Shown here: in pieces, positions 1-11,759 of the stretch
How the letters are laid out: the number at the start of each line of letters is the position of its first letter
How positions within the stretch are numbered: the stretch's first letter is position 1
DNA from: Coptis chinensis
Taxonomy: Eukaryota; Streptophyta; Magnoliopsida; Ranunculales; Ranunculaceae
Length of the DNA stretch: 64,000 nucleotides
Direction of reading: 5' to 3'
Assembly: GCA_015680905.1 (NCBI GenBank)
Contig: CM027380.1
Span: 32,852,001 to 32,916,000 of the forward strand
Notes under the pieces: model-generated
What the model was told of the DNA's origin: nothing
The model's input: only the letters and a program-made list of their open reading frames with translations
Database searches by the model: none
Translations under genes and position numbers: made by a program

Positions 1-2294
1 ATTGATTATTGTACCGCTTGAGGTGGGACTTGTTGGTTATTTCTCCAACCGGAGTTGGGATTTTGTCTCAGGGGCGTTAGGTTCACTATTAATGGAACAA
101 GCATGTTCATAGGCTATAGGGACGATTAAAGTCGGGATGCTTTCGGGGACTCAATGAAACTACATGGGTTTGAATTTACATTCATGGCGAGGGGATAGGC
201 TTTTTGTTGTACTGAAATGGCCTCTACCTTTTAGTGAGTGATTCGATTAGAGTTTTAAGCTCGAATCGTGTTTAATTTCAAACATACCGCGGCCTTAAGC
301 ATTGAAGAAGAACTAGCGGAGCGGGAGTAATCGTCACTACCCCCAATTATTATTTAAAGCTTAGTTTGGTCCTCTAAAAATTTATAAGCCTCAGAGGCTC
401 CTTTGCTTAAGAAACTACCCCATTCATTATGTCAAGGACTTCTTTATGGTGGTGTAGAAGTCCTTTGAAAAGGCTCGAACTAACGTGTCTTAAGCTAAGT
501 TATGGTGTGGACACTCTATAAGCAGATCGGTGAAGCGATTCCAAGCCTCTGAAAATGATTCATGAGGATTTTGTCGAAAGAAATGAATCTTGGAAAGCAT
601 CTCATCCGTCTTTAGGGGTGGGTAAAATGTTCCATAAACAATTTGAACAAGTTTAGCCCACGAGTCCACAGAATTAAGCGCTTTGGGCAGTTAACCAAGG
701 AGCCGCCTTATCGGCTAAGGTGAAAGGGAATACCCCTTAATTTAATTTGTTCCGTACCAACCGTAGGATGGTGGAATGTTGTTAGGACTTGTTCAATCTA
801 CGCATGTCTTTGATAAGGTTTTCATGGTCTAAACCATGAAAAGCGGGTAACAAATTAAAATATTTGGAGGGATTAGAAATCCCATTTGGGTCTGCTAGAG
901 CGATGCAAGATTTGGGGCTATCGCTCAAGGCTTTGTAGAAGTCGAGAGAGAGTCTCTCTTTCTTCCCCATTATATCGGTGTGGTGTGTGTGAAATAGTAG
1001 TTAGAGGTGTAGTGGGTGGTATACTAGATAGATTTGCTTGTTGATGTTGTTGTGTATTTCGTTAGGTGTTTTGTTGGTCGGACCTTAATCTCATGCAAGA
1101 CTAAGTCGAACTTAACTAAACATGCAACACTCCAAACAATTCGATATACTAGTATAAACCTCTAACGAGGAGATGCGAGGTGTGGAAGAAAGGAATGCGA
1201 TTGCGTCCTTGCTTTCGCTTATGAATAGCGTCTTGTTTACGCTTGTTCGGTGTATAGAGCAGGTTAGAACACTGAAAAATATGAAAGATCAAAGTTGAAT
1301 CAAAGCTGGCCGAAATCCAAAAATTTTTAACCGCATTTCAAGGCTCGAAAGTAATTTTCAGATTACGGTGTTTTTAAGAATGGTCGCGCTCCAAATGGGG
1401 CGGTCGTTTCGATTAATAGTCGAGGTCCGGTGTTTGGAGCTGGTCGGCGCTTGGTATGGCGGGCGCTGGTAGACGAAATTCCAAGTAACTTAGCTGGTCG
1501 CGCTCAAGGAGAAGAAGCCGGTGATTTTTGGCCCCGAATTTTTTTCAACTCTGAAATGGACAACCACAGTATGAAACAAACAAGGGTGGGTGGGTTTAAT
1601 GGGACTTAAAAATGACTACTTCTACAAGGAAAACAATGCTAAAGTGTAACTAAGATGGCGGCAGCGATTAAACCCATTTGATAAAAGTAAAATGAATAGT
1701 CTACCTACTAAAATGAGCGATGAATTCAAAGCGTAAGTAAACTAAAACTAATCTTTTACACTCTAATATCAAAGCTTCTACTCTGAAATTAATTGCACTA
1801 AGTGGAGTAAAGAAGTTCGTTCCACTCTAGTTCCCCTAAGCATGGATTGTTTTCTAAGTCTAAGAAATCGGTCTTAAAGTCAATGAGAGCTTTAAGAAGG
1901 GGAATTAGACTACGATGCAACTACCTTACCTAAATGCAACTAGTTCTTCGACTAATTATCCGACATTTCTAAAGGGAATAATTACCATTGATTGATGTTA
2001 AGGAGTTAGAGGGGATTGATTCCACCTTTAATCAACTTAATCCACTAGCTTTTCGAATCCCTAATTGGTCCTAGGTTGATCTTGGAATCTTGGAACTTTA
2101 AAACTTAGTTTTAAGTAATCCGAAATTTACTCAATTAACCAAGATAATGAAATCTAAATTAATGACTAAAATGAAATAAGGACGGAAAGGAAGAAATTAA
2201 TCTAGAATTGGAAATCGAAATTGTTCTTCCTAATCCCTAATAAGTTCTAACATGGCATTTCTACCAATTAATAATTAGCATGTGGGCTTGGTGC
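1..2294 (-). mobile_element. Athila-like Ty3 fossil, second copy (Athila-B), partial
   Basis: This is a remnant of a second Athila-lineage element in the same orientation as its neighbour. A gag fragment lies at about 400-970; its reading around 782-970 includes DFYKALSDSPKSCIAL and FHGLDHENLIKDMRRL, closely parallel to the gag of the adjacent copy (LLPIYHGLDHEKPYNHLRRL). A leader-like stretch follows at about 975-1,660. An LTR-like stretch starts with TGATAAAAG at 1,679 and runs towards 2,294; like the better LTR at 7,447 it starts with TGATA and contains GGAGTAAAGA. The element leaves the window at position 1. Bases 1-300 are not assigned. The copy is broken and looks old. The limits inside the window are uncertain, above all the boundary with the neighbouring copy near 2,300. 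Confidence 0.6.
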
Positions 2295-2311
2295 CAGCGA
2301 TTAAACCCATT
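1662..2311. repeat. 17 bp direct repeats flanking a 616 bp block
   Basis: CAGCGATTAAACCCATT occurs at 1,662-1,678 and again at 2,295-2,311, flanking 1,679-2,294. The left copy is next to an LTR-like terminus (TGATAAAAG). The right copy lies at the point where the neighbouring Athila pol stops being recognisable. It may be a target-type duplication or a trace of recombination between related elements. Confidence 0.5.
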
Positions 2312-2321
2312 CTCATGGTTC

Positions 2322-3870
2322 CTAAACGACCTTTCTACCGTGTGAGTCCAAAGATATGGCATTGCAAAGGCCGAAAGGCATTCGCCTATATGTAAATGTA
2401 CCAAATGGACACATGAGCGTGGTATTTTCTTGAATAATTCTATGTCGGAGACCAAGTGGAAGATGAAGGGAATCGCGATATACGATATCAACTGAAAATA
2501 ATTTTACTATGGTAAACTCGCAAAAAAATAGGATCAACCTTTGTTTTGCATGACTATGACTAGCTGAAAATAACCTGAATAACCATCAAGAAATGAAACT
2601 TATAATATGCATGACCGCTAAAGCGTTTGCTTCATTAAGCATTTGATCGATGAATGGAAGTGGAAAGTGATCCTTACGAGTGAGGGCATTAAGTTTGCGA
2701 TAGTCAATGTATATTTGCCATTTCACTGGGATACGAGCGGAAATGCATTCATCTTTATCATTTCACACAACTGTAATGCCGATTTCTTGGGAACAACGTG
2801 TATTGACTCACCCAAACACTATCGAGATAGGGTAAAATAATACCCGATCGTAAGTAATTTTAAAACTTCCTCTCGTACCATATCTTTCATGGTAGGGTTT
2901 AGTCGGTTTTTAAGGGTTCACGCGACATCTTAGCATTTTCTTCAAGGTGTATGCGATGGGTGCACACAGTAGGTTCAATGCCTTTAATGTCATCGAGGGA
3001 CCATCCAATAGCAGAACAATGTTGTTGAATGACATTAATTAAACGAGCTTCCTGATCGTCAGTCAATGTTGAAGAAATGATAACTGGGTGGCGACCATTT
3101 GGATCAAGCTGTACGTATTTTAATTCCGAAGGAAGAGGTTTTAAATCAGGGGTGGGCAGAGTGGGTATTAAAGATTCTAGAGGAAAGTCATCATCCATGC
3201 AGTAAACAAATTGATATTCATCCAAGTTACTGGACATCACAGTCGTAGGGTCAAATAATGGTATTGACTCTAATAACTCATTTACTTCCTGTGTATAATC
3301 ATCGTCCTCAAACTCGGATTCGCTAAAGGAAAGAAATTGGTACACTTCATCTTCCTCGGAAAAGAGATTGTTAAATACTCTTGCGTAATCTTTGTCAACC
3401 CATTGACCTCACCATCAATGTCAGGCTCTGGGATTTGTTTCATCAACTTGAACACATTCACCTCGATCGATAGATTTCCGAAGGACATGGTCATTGAACC
3501 ATCCCTACAGTTAATAAGAGCATTAGCAGTTGCTAGGAACGGACATCCTAAGATGATAGGAATGGAATCACATGCAACTTCTGTATCCAAAATAACAAAG
3601 TCTACAGGATAGAAAAAGTCTTAGACTTTTACGAGGACGTTTTCCACAATTCCTTTTGGATACTTTATGGAACGATCGGCTAACTGTAGAGTCATGGTGG
3701 TAGGTTTGAGCTCATGAAGACCTAGTTGTTTAAATAAGTAATATGGAAGTAAGTTCACACTAGCTCCTAGGTCTAGAAGCGCAGTAGCCGTATATTTGTC
3801 ACCTAAGGTACATGGAATTGTTGGTCTACCAGGGTCCTTGTATTTGACTATACCATTGTGTTCGGTGATG
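2322..3870 (-). pseudogene. Athila-A protease and partial reverse transcriptase region
   Basis: The protease part contains NLLPYYLFKQLGL and the flap-side stretch PIILGCPFLATANALINC. The RT part contains the Athila linker CTHRIHLEENAKMSREP, then IDYRKLNALTRKDHFPLPF and PFGTFTYRRMPFGLCNA, which belong to the finger and palm of Ty3-type RT. The similarity ends near 2,335, where the neighbouring copy's sequence takes over. The pieces belong to a fossil pol. Confidence 0.8.
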
Positions 3871-3999
3871 GATGGAAACTATTCAGTGAGAAACACTTGT
3901 TGAGAAACATTAGTTCTCCTTTTTGTGGTGCACATATCTTTCAGAAATTTTGCATGTTTTGGTAATAGTTTAAAGGCATCGAGAAAAGGTAAGTTGATT

Positions 4000-5850
4000 G
4001 TCAAATTTTTAAAAGTCTCTCGAATTTTAGCAAAATTCTCATTAGGTTTATTCTTTGCCAAGCGTGCAGGAAACGGTGCCTTAGGGCTGAATTTGGCAAA
4101 GGGGTCTACTTGCTTGTTTCCTACATTCGGAGTTGTTGACTTTGTTGGATCTGGGGAATCCTCCGTAGGTTCATTATTAGAAATAGATTCATTGGAACCT
4201 TCGGATTCCTTTGGTTGATTATCCGCATCGTGATTTGATTGTCTACCGTTTTTCCAGATCGTAGAGTAGTGATTGCATGCACCTCACCTTGGTTGGGGGT
4301 GCTTGTACCAGGTGCATTGGTGAGTTCAAAGGCCATGTTTGCTGGTTTAGGGTTTGGAACTGCTTGTTCAGGAAACACACCTTTCTGACTCTTTTCTTGC
4401 GCCAATTGTTGAAGTGATTGTTGGATAGATGTTAAAATTTGAGACTGTTGGTTCATGTAAGCCAAGAAAGTCTCGTTTGTCCTATCCATAACGGGTGGCG
4501 CAGGTTGTGCAATAGGTAGTAGTTCTCGACTATTGCTTAGAAGTTGCTGATTATAGTTGGTATCTGGATTAGCTGGAACAAGGCTGCAGTTGGTTTGATA
4601 ATTAGCATTGGAATTATTTTGAAATTGACCTTGTTGATATTGTTGATTATTTCCTTGGCGGTATGGAATAAAATTGTTGGTAGGTCGAACAGGTGGATTA
4701 GCGAAACCTGGAGGAGCCCCCATTTGTTGGTTATTTTTGCAAAGTTTAAATTCGGATGTTGTCTCCACGGTGCATTGGGAATGTTGAATGCACATGCCTC
4801 TTCGATTGTTGAGAAGGGGAGGCATATAACAAAGGACAATAAACATCGGGATGGTCGATCGAGACAAAGAACACATGGGGATGTGTCAACGTTCATGACC
4901 CGTTTTTGGAAGTTGATCGTTTACTTGAACTGCAAGGGCATCTACTTTTTAGTTAGGATTCTATCAAATTTTTAATTCGGGATCGGGTTTTACCTCAAAA
5001 ATAGATGTAGCCTTTGTAACAGTGTCCTTTGATGACCTAGACGACTCAGTGTTACCCCAGTGTGTACCTTTTTCACTTGTTTTTCAAGAAAAGTATAAGC
5101 TTCAGTAGCTCCTTTGTCCATGAAGCAACCTCCGTTCATTATATCAAGAGTTTCTTTTTGATGATCAGACAGACCATTAAAGAATGAATGAACAAGGACA
5201 GCTTTGTCTTGTTGGTGGTGAGGACATTCTAACAGAAGATCAGTGAAACGACTCCATGCTTCCGTAAAGGATTCATGAGGATTTTGACGAAAGAATTGAA
5301 TTTTTTGAAGCATTTCAGTTGTTTTCTTCTGAGTGTAAAATTGAAGCATGAAAGCTTGAACTAATTTATTCCATGTGTCTATGGATTGTGGCTGTTGTCC
5401 TGCTAGCCAAATTGACACTTTCACCGCTAAAGTGAATGGAAAGAACCGAAGCAAGAGTTGTTCCTTAGAGACTGCTGGATGGTGAAATATTGTGGCCACT
5501 TGTTGCAGCCTACGAAGATGATTGTAAGGTTTTTCGTGATCCAAACCATGATATATAGGTAACAAACTAAAAATGTTTGGCGGGATACAAAAATCACCGA
5601 CAATGTCCTCAAGTTTGATGCAGGAAGAAGGTCCTTCCTGTAATGCAGTATAGAAGTCCAACAGGGGCTTCTCAACTGGTGGAGGATCGTCGGCCATAAC
5701 GACAGAAGTTAATGGCGACGAAGGATTGTGATGAAGGTAATTAACAGAAGAAGAACAATTTTTAGGTGAGAACTTACGTAATTGCTTATCATATTTTTTT
5801 CGACGATAGGTATGTTCAATTTCTTTAGTGGAACCAGACCTTAATCTCAT
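4000..5850 (-). pseudogene. Athila-A gag region
   Basis: The capsid-type gag begins near 5,850 (MRLRSGSTKE) and covers a Retrotrans_gag core with FFPFTLAVKVSIWLAGQQ, QFYTQKKTTEMLQKIQFF and NPHESFTEAWSRFTDLL. Downstream (about 4,120-4,880) is a Gln/Asn/Pro-rich stretch with NQQSQILTSIQQSLQQLAQ, typical of the C-terminal half of Athila gag. Gag forms the cytoplasmic virus-like particle. The region is that of a fossil and is no longer one open frame. Confidence 0.8.
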
Positions 5851-7427
5851 GCAAGCATAAAATTAGATCTAATTTACAGAAGGAATTTAGTAGTACTCGA
5901 ATTTTATTATTATCTTTAAGCATTAGAGTTGAATCAACGTAGGCCTAAGCTGCTGCTAACATAGCAGTGAAGCTAGGAATACGTGTGCATAAACCAACAG
6001 CCAGGTCACAAGAGAGATATGAGGGAGGTTTTCCATGCAAGCACGGTTCTAATTAAGTAACTTCAATCTTTCAAGTTTCCTAGACACCGTTGGAATATGA
6101 TTAAGATTTATGGAATTAAAATTTATGCAAAGTCGGTATTAATTTTATTTTTTTTTTATTTTTTTTTTTTTTATTTTTTTTTTAAGATTTATGCAAGGGT
6201 GAAAATACAAACATGCAAATACGATCTACTCATACAATACTAGGTGCAGTAGCATGTGAAGATACTCTACTCATACGTATAGCTATACGAATAGGCAAGC
6301 TTGTGTTATCGATAAATACTTCCATACGTACAGGCAAATATACATCAGTAATACGTATATATACACTAATTTGTAAATCGATATTACGTAAACGTATATC
6401 AACAGTAACAAGCAAATTTGAATCACTCATACGTATCTAAATACATTAGCATGCGAATATAGTATACGTACGCAGATAAATACGACAAAACTAAAATACG
6501 ACTCTTGTATTGCATAATAATTCGATTTCGACAATACTCATTGAGATTGCGAGTGTCCTATAGAGAGCAGCTTTACCCCGTAGGGTTTAGAAACAACTTA
6601 TCCAACTCAGATTTTAACCCTCATTGGAATGTTCTCCTCTTTCTTGACAAAATCGACTTATTAGACAATACCGTGTACGTATACGTAGAGCAATACTAAA
6701 CATGCAATAATAGACACTTATACATATAAGTATAGATAACCATGCAAAATAGTACCATTGTTATGTACATATACATTAATATGCAATTCATACCCACTTA
6801 ATCGCATATAAATATTTACGGGCGTATTAACATGATTCATGCATATTTCTAGCCTAAGACGTAAATAATAATCCATAAACTAATTTATAATAACTACGTA
6901 CATGGCATTCATGCAACAAAATAAATAAAAAAAACAGTAAAACTTTGGAACCTGTAGCTTCCCGCTAGTCCGCCAAAAAAAATGAAACAGACGTTTCAAA
7001 TCGTCGACGTGATTAATCCCAATAGAATAGTCGAATTTTCAGTTACAGGTCCAGAGAGTGAGGCCTGGATATGGATCAAGATAGATCAGGGGATGCTGGA
7101 GGTAAATTATGAGCACCAACAAAACAAATACACCCGGACGGTTAAAACTCGATGGCGTGTGTCAATACCCGCACGTGTCAATGATGTCACAATGAGTTCA
7201 ACTTTTCACAGCACCCTTAGAATTGCCAGAAGTGTACTTTCCCAGTCCTAACTTTCGGTACCTGGAAGTACAGAAAAATAAATTTTTAGACAGGTCAGTT
7301 CGTTTGGTTTTCGACGACGAAGAAATAAGAAAAAAAAAATGGAAAAATAGGAAAAACAAGGGAGGATGAGAGGGGTGTTTCCCCTTGGAGTAAAGTCCAA
7401 TCCGTAGCACTCGTCCTATGCCTTTAG
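5851..7427 (-). other. Athila-A leader, with a TACGTA-rich island
   Basis: This is the non-coding leader between primer site and gag. T-rich runs occur at about 6,140-6,185. The part from about 6,220 to 6,900 is dense in TACGTA/ATACGTAT motifs and CATGCAA steps, giving a quasi-repetitive texture in which short ORFs appear on both strands. I do not regard those ORFs as genes. Long leaders are usual in Athila elements. Confidence 0.55.
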
Positions 7428-7443
7428 AACAGCAGCGGCGCCA
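7428..7443 (-). other. Primer binding site of Athila-A
   Basis: On the minus strand TGGCGCCGCTGCTG begins three bases after the LTR end. It resembles the tRNA-Asp type primer site (TGGCGCCGTTGCC) used by Athila and Tat elements. This fixes the LTR/internal boundary and the element's orientation. Confidence 0.75.
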
Positions 7444-7446
7444 TTT

Positions 7447-8899
7447 TGATATCCACTTTTACTATGTTAGAGATTGTCTCTTCTAATTTTGACAAAAGTG
7501 CAATTTCAAAGTTTCCTTATTCACAAAATTTCGTGTTCATATAGTTGGAGTAAAGATTCAATCTAACCTAAAGTCTAGGACAACTACAACTTGGTTTTTA
7601 CTCTTAGGGAACTAGTGAGTAAGTTTAAATACTAATACTAGGTTTCTTTTCTACACAAACATAAAAAAATTAAGTTTCAAGTGAATGCAACTAAACACAA
7701 TACGATTTACTAAAAGAAAATATGGAGAGTTAATCCTCCTCATGTGAAGTTAACTTTTGTTGTTGATTTTAATAAGTTTATTTTATTCTTCCTAGAACTC
7801 ATAGACAAGTCTAATAGAAGAAAACTTGATCCCTAACATGTATGGCTCATCTCTAAGCTCATACATGCTAGCAAGTGGAATCAAAGCAATGACTTATCTC
7901 TAAGCTCATCACTTTGATCCCTAACTAGACACTACATCAACTATCATTTTGGGATAGGGTGTAGGTCTAGTTGTTCTTCCTAAACAACCCACCAAACCAA
8001 CAACAAAGATTTTTCCCTCACATGAGTTTGATTAACTCCCCAAAGGGAAGTTAGCTCATGATCCCTGGGATGAAGGATTACAAGTTAGAAAGTATAAAAA
8101 GAGAGAGAAAAAAAGGAAAAAGAAGACTAATTATCTAACTCACTTGCTTTTGATTTATTTTCAACTAGAAGAAAACCAAAGTTTCCTCCATTAAAACTAT
8201 ACAAGCTTTTCTTATCAAAACAAAACTAAATAATAAAAATGGCTAAGGAACTAAACAAGGAAAAGAAGTCAAGTGAGTAAATGGAGTGTCCCCCCCCCCC
8301 CCCTTGTTTTGTTTTCTTCTCCATATGAAAGACATCTCATTTCCTCCCATGTGAAACATCAAACCACATTTACTTCATTTTTATCCACCACATTAAAACA
8401 AAGTGACACTTTGCCTTTTTTTTCACTATTAACACCTAATCTAATTAATTACATGCAAGGTGTCAACTTTGCACCAATAATTTGTCATTTTTGTCTTGAC
8501 ATGCTCTATGATGGATGACTCATCCAATCTTGTGGGCCCGCATAGTGGGTCCTATGTGTAGTCCATGCGAGTCCTGGGTCTTTGGGCAATTTTACAACTT
8601 CCCACCTATCGTGTAGAGTTCATGCCATACGATTATGCAGCGAAAGCAGCTCACTTGTCGATTTGAATCTGGTTCAAGAGGTAGGAGCTCTGGAAGTTTG
8701 ATGCTTCTGTGCGGATTTGGAAGAATTCATATATATGTCGTTCCTCGTGCTTTATCGCAGGTTTAAACCATATTTCCATGTTTACTGCAAATACCTACAA
8801 AAGTATGAAAACATATTTATTTCATGATTATTAAATACATAGTTAACCAAATTTATATGTCTCAACGGGGTTTCATAATACTCTTTTGGGTGCTTATCA
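7447..8899 (-). repeat. 5' LTR of Athila-A
   Basis: This LTR is 1,453 bp. On the minus strand it starts TGATAAGCACCC and ends GATATCA, so it has TG...CA ends. It aligns along its length with a solo LTR at 40,229-41,673 and with the split LTR at 44,737-45,880 plus 61,205-61,715. Shared landmarks are CATGCAAGGTGTCAACTTTG, the CATGATTATTAA stretch near the 5' end and GGGTGCTTATCA on the plus strand. A C-homopolymer lies near 8,290. The plus-strand flank after 8,899 is CATAT; the matching target duplication would lie outside the window. Confidence 0.85.
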
Positions 8900-10039
8900 C
8901 ATATCCCACTTCTAGCTTTCCTCTCTTTGATAGAATTAAAGAAGTAAGATGTACATTTTTCTCCACCTAACATCCACTCATCAGTGCATTGTTGTTTCAT
9001 GTCATATTCCTCATCCTTAGCAATTTCTGTATGCTTAGCAAGTGCCACTCTCTCCTTCTCACACAAAAAAGGGTCATGAAGATTACTTTGAAGTTGCACT
9101 TGAGCATCAAGTAGCACTTGTTTAGCAATCTCAACTTGCACATGTAAATCTGAGAAATTAGCCCGAGCCCACGGCTTGATCTTTTTCTTCAAAAGTTTCA
9201 GTTTTTCTATCAACACATACATAGGATTAGAGTAGATGTTGGTATTCCAGGTTTGATAGAGCATAGACTAGAACTCAGGTTTATCTACCCAAAAATTCTT
9301 GAATCTAAATGGAGAAGGCTTCTTGGAATAATTAGTCCACCACAAGAGCATGGGAGAGTGGTCAGATACTCCACGTGGAAGAAACTCTACCTGTGAGGTA
9401 GTGTAGGACCCAACCCACAAGCTATTGACAAGACACCTATCAATTTTAGTCATCACCTTGTTCTTGCCATTAGCTTTATTACTCCATGTATATTGAAACC
9501 CAGAGTACTTGAGATCATCTAACCCAGCTTGTTGTAAACAATCAACAAAATCAACCACTTCATTAAGATGCATGGGGACTCTTCCTACCCTCTCGTGAGC
9601 AAATCGGATATTATTGAAGTCAGCAGCAACACACCAAGGTAAGTGGGATGAGTTAGCAATAGAGATAATATCTCTCCAAAGGTTTATTCTTTCGCTCCTA
9701 GCATTACTTGCATAGACAGTGGTTAGGAGAAAAAAATCCGTGCCAGGTAGAAAGGAAACCTTGCAATGGATCAGTTGATCAATAGCTTTGAGTAATTGCG
9801 TACTTATCAAATTTGGATCCCAACATAACCATATACACCCTGAAGGATCCTTATTGTAATTATCATAAAACTCCTAGTTTGGGCAACACAAGCTTCTAAT
9901 ACTATGGAATTTGTGTTGTCGCACCTTCGTTTCTAAAAATACAAATCTTCTTTTCAATTCTCAACTTATTGATTTCCTTTGCTCGACAGATGTCATTAGT
10001 TCCCCTGACATTCCAAATACTGATTGGAGCTATCATCAT
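8900..10039 (-). pseudogene. LINE ORF2 endonuclease region
   Basis: ORF2 begins near 10,039 with MMIAPISIWNVRG, matching the IAxWNVRG start of plant L1 ORF2. A frame break around 9,830-9,900 separates this from the main open stretch 9,268-9,810. That stretch carries endonuclease motifs in order: TTVYASN, CVAADFNNI, YTWSNK, TKIDR and GVSDHSP, the last with the catalytic SDH. The next stretch (8,900-9,264, after another break) has the coiled linker WARANFSDLH, GGEKCTSYFFNSIKERK and an end at GICD. The open frame then reads on into the LTR (HPKEYYETPLRH), making an artificial chimeric ORF. RT and the C-terminal Cys/His domain are absent. Confidence 0.8.
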
Positions 10040-10129
10040 TAATATAGTTTTTTGTTTTTTGACCCTTTAGGTCTACCTCTCTTCTTCTTCCTAGACTGTC
10101 CATCAATGTTATCCCCTTTCCGCATAGTC

Positions 10130-11657
10130 TTGTTACCTTATGGAGAAGCTTGTTCAACACTGTTCAGTAGGACAAGTAACCTAGCATTTGGGACTTGAAA
10201 CTCCACCATCTTATGTAGGACAACTTGATCATGAAAATACTCAGTTTCCTGTATAGAGATCTCATCTTCAGAAGTTACCTTATCAGTAACATGCTCTCGT
10301 TCATCAAAAGTGGCAATATTATGTGACAGAAGAGCCACCTGAATAGGATCCACTAGCGTAGGTTGTTCCTAAAACAACACAATTTCATTCTTGCTCTCCA
10401 GTAAATCCAGTTCATTAAGAATCTCAAATCTTGACCCAGTGGTTTCTAAAGCATTATTTCTACTGTAGACAACCACTTGGTGGTCATCATTTTGCTCTTC
10501 ATCTTCAATGTCTAGTTATACATCATCTGTATATGTTCCTTCACTGTGCTCATTCTCATTTGTTTGTTTAGAAATAGCTATATTGTCTAGAATAGGCACA
10601 CCATTGACATCTCTGACACTACTTGTTCCAGCACCTTCAGTTGACTGTGTGTTAGCTATGTGTGTTTTCTGGACCCAAATTCTCCTTGTAGTGTCTTCAC
10701 CAATAATCATAGGTGACTGTATTGTTTCCTCTATCAACTCCAAATTCTCTTCGAGTGACTGCATTTATCCTCTGTTGAACTATACTAGCTTCAGCTCCAT
10801 TTATAGTTACAGGCACTATGGTTGTCCTTTGTACAGAATGTTGTTGTAGGTTACTCGAGCACCTCTCCATTGAATGCTCAAAAATGTTATAGGTTGCACA
10901 CATTTTGGGTAACCATGGATATTCAAAAGAAATTCTTCTGACATCCCCCGGACTCAATTTGACGTCAAAGAAGTCAGGCACTTTCTCCCTAGCCTTGATA
11001 TGGACACATACTCTGGCATAATCAAGACGTTTCCTTTCTTATGTTTCACGATCTTGCCTAACAGGTTCTCCAACCTTAATTACTTGCCAGAAATCCAAGT
11101 CTTTCGTCCATCCATAACACTTTTGGCACATTGATAAGTTTCACCCAAATTGGTATGGAGCTCAAAGATTTCTTCTGTATCTCCACTCATTGAGTCCATG
11201 GACCAATTATAAAACATCTACCTCTAATGAAAGTAGAACCCTCATTAAGAACTGCTTGCCTGTCCTCTTCATTATCGAATTTGAAGTAGAATAGCTCACG
11301 ATCAGCTATCATCTCAAAGGGACCTTTATTTTTCCATTTTTGTTTCAACACAGATTCCACATAATGATATGAAAGTCTATGTTCAATGAAAAACCCAACA
11401 AAATATTCTCTCCAAACAGTCTCACCTCTCATAATAAGGTCTAACGGCACCTTAGTTACACCTTCCACTTCATGGTGAGTGAACTATCGCAAAGAAAAAC
11501 TAACAAAGGAATCTCGTTTCTGAAAGAATGGAGAATTCCATGAATTTTGTTCAGACACCAAAGGAGCAAAAGGTAGGGTGCCTTCTGGAGGGAGAGGGGT
11601 GGAAGTTGAGCATGAATTGCTCGAGTTGCAAGCTAGAGCACTTGGGACAGAAGCCAT
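10130..11657 (-). pseudogene. LINE ORF1 (DUF4283, zinc-knuckle-like)
   Basis: The start codon at 11,657 opens MASVPSALACNSS, a Ser/Pro-rich leader. A DUF4283 core follows at 11,187-11,468 (GFFIEHRLSYHYVESVLKQK, then ELFYFKFDNEEDRQAVL and FIIGPWTQ). Next is the part with SPGDVRRISFEYPWLPKMC (10,697-10,981), whose CATYNIFEHSMERC resembles the worn CCHC knuckle that follows DUF4283 in plant LINEs. An acidic tail runs to about 10,138. Several frame changes separate these pieces, so no single ORF1 protein can be made. DUF4283 proteins bind nucleic acid and form the LINE ribonucleoprotein. Confidence 0.75.
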
Positions 11658-11759
11658 AAATGGTGAAGTCTAGAAAATTAAGATGGAAGCATTACCTAAA
11701 CAGGAAAGAAAGGGAGGGAAGAAGCGGATAAGAGGCTCTTACCTACCGAAAATTGCCAA

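Larger units (their letters stand above)
2295..8899 (-). mobile_element. Athila-lineage Ty3 retrotransposon fossil (Athila-A), 5' part
   Basis: Read on the minus strand, the parts come in retroelement order: 5' LTR (7,447-8,899), tRNA-type primer site (about 7,428-7,443), a long leader (5,851-7,427), gag (about 4,000-5,850), aspartic protease (about 3,400-3,870), and the start of reverse transcriptase (about 2,320-3,345). The lineage call rests on the gag sequence, the protease stretch LLPYYLFKQLGL and the RT stretch PFGTFTYRRMPFGLCNA, all Athila hallmarks. It was inserted into a LINE, which is cut exactly at 8,899/8,900. The 3' part of the element (rest of pol, 3' LTR) is not seen; a second related copy occupies the lower coordinates. 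It is a fossil with several breaks in the coding region. Confidence 0.85.

Noticed and set aside
6213-6440. Overlapping ORFs on both strands (Ile/Arg/Ser-rich)
   Set aside because: They arise from the TACGTA-rich texture of the Athila-A leader.
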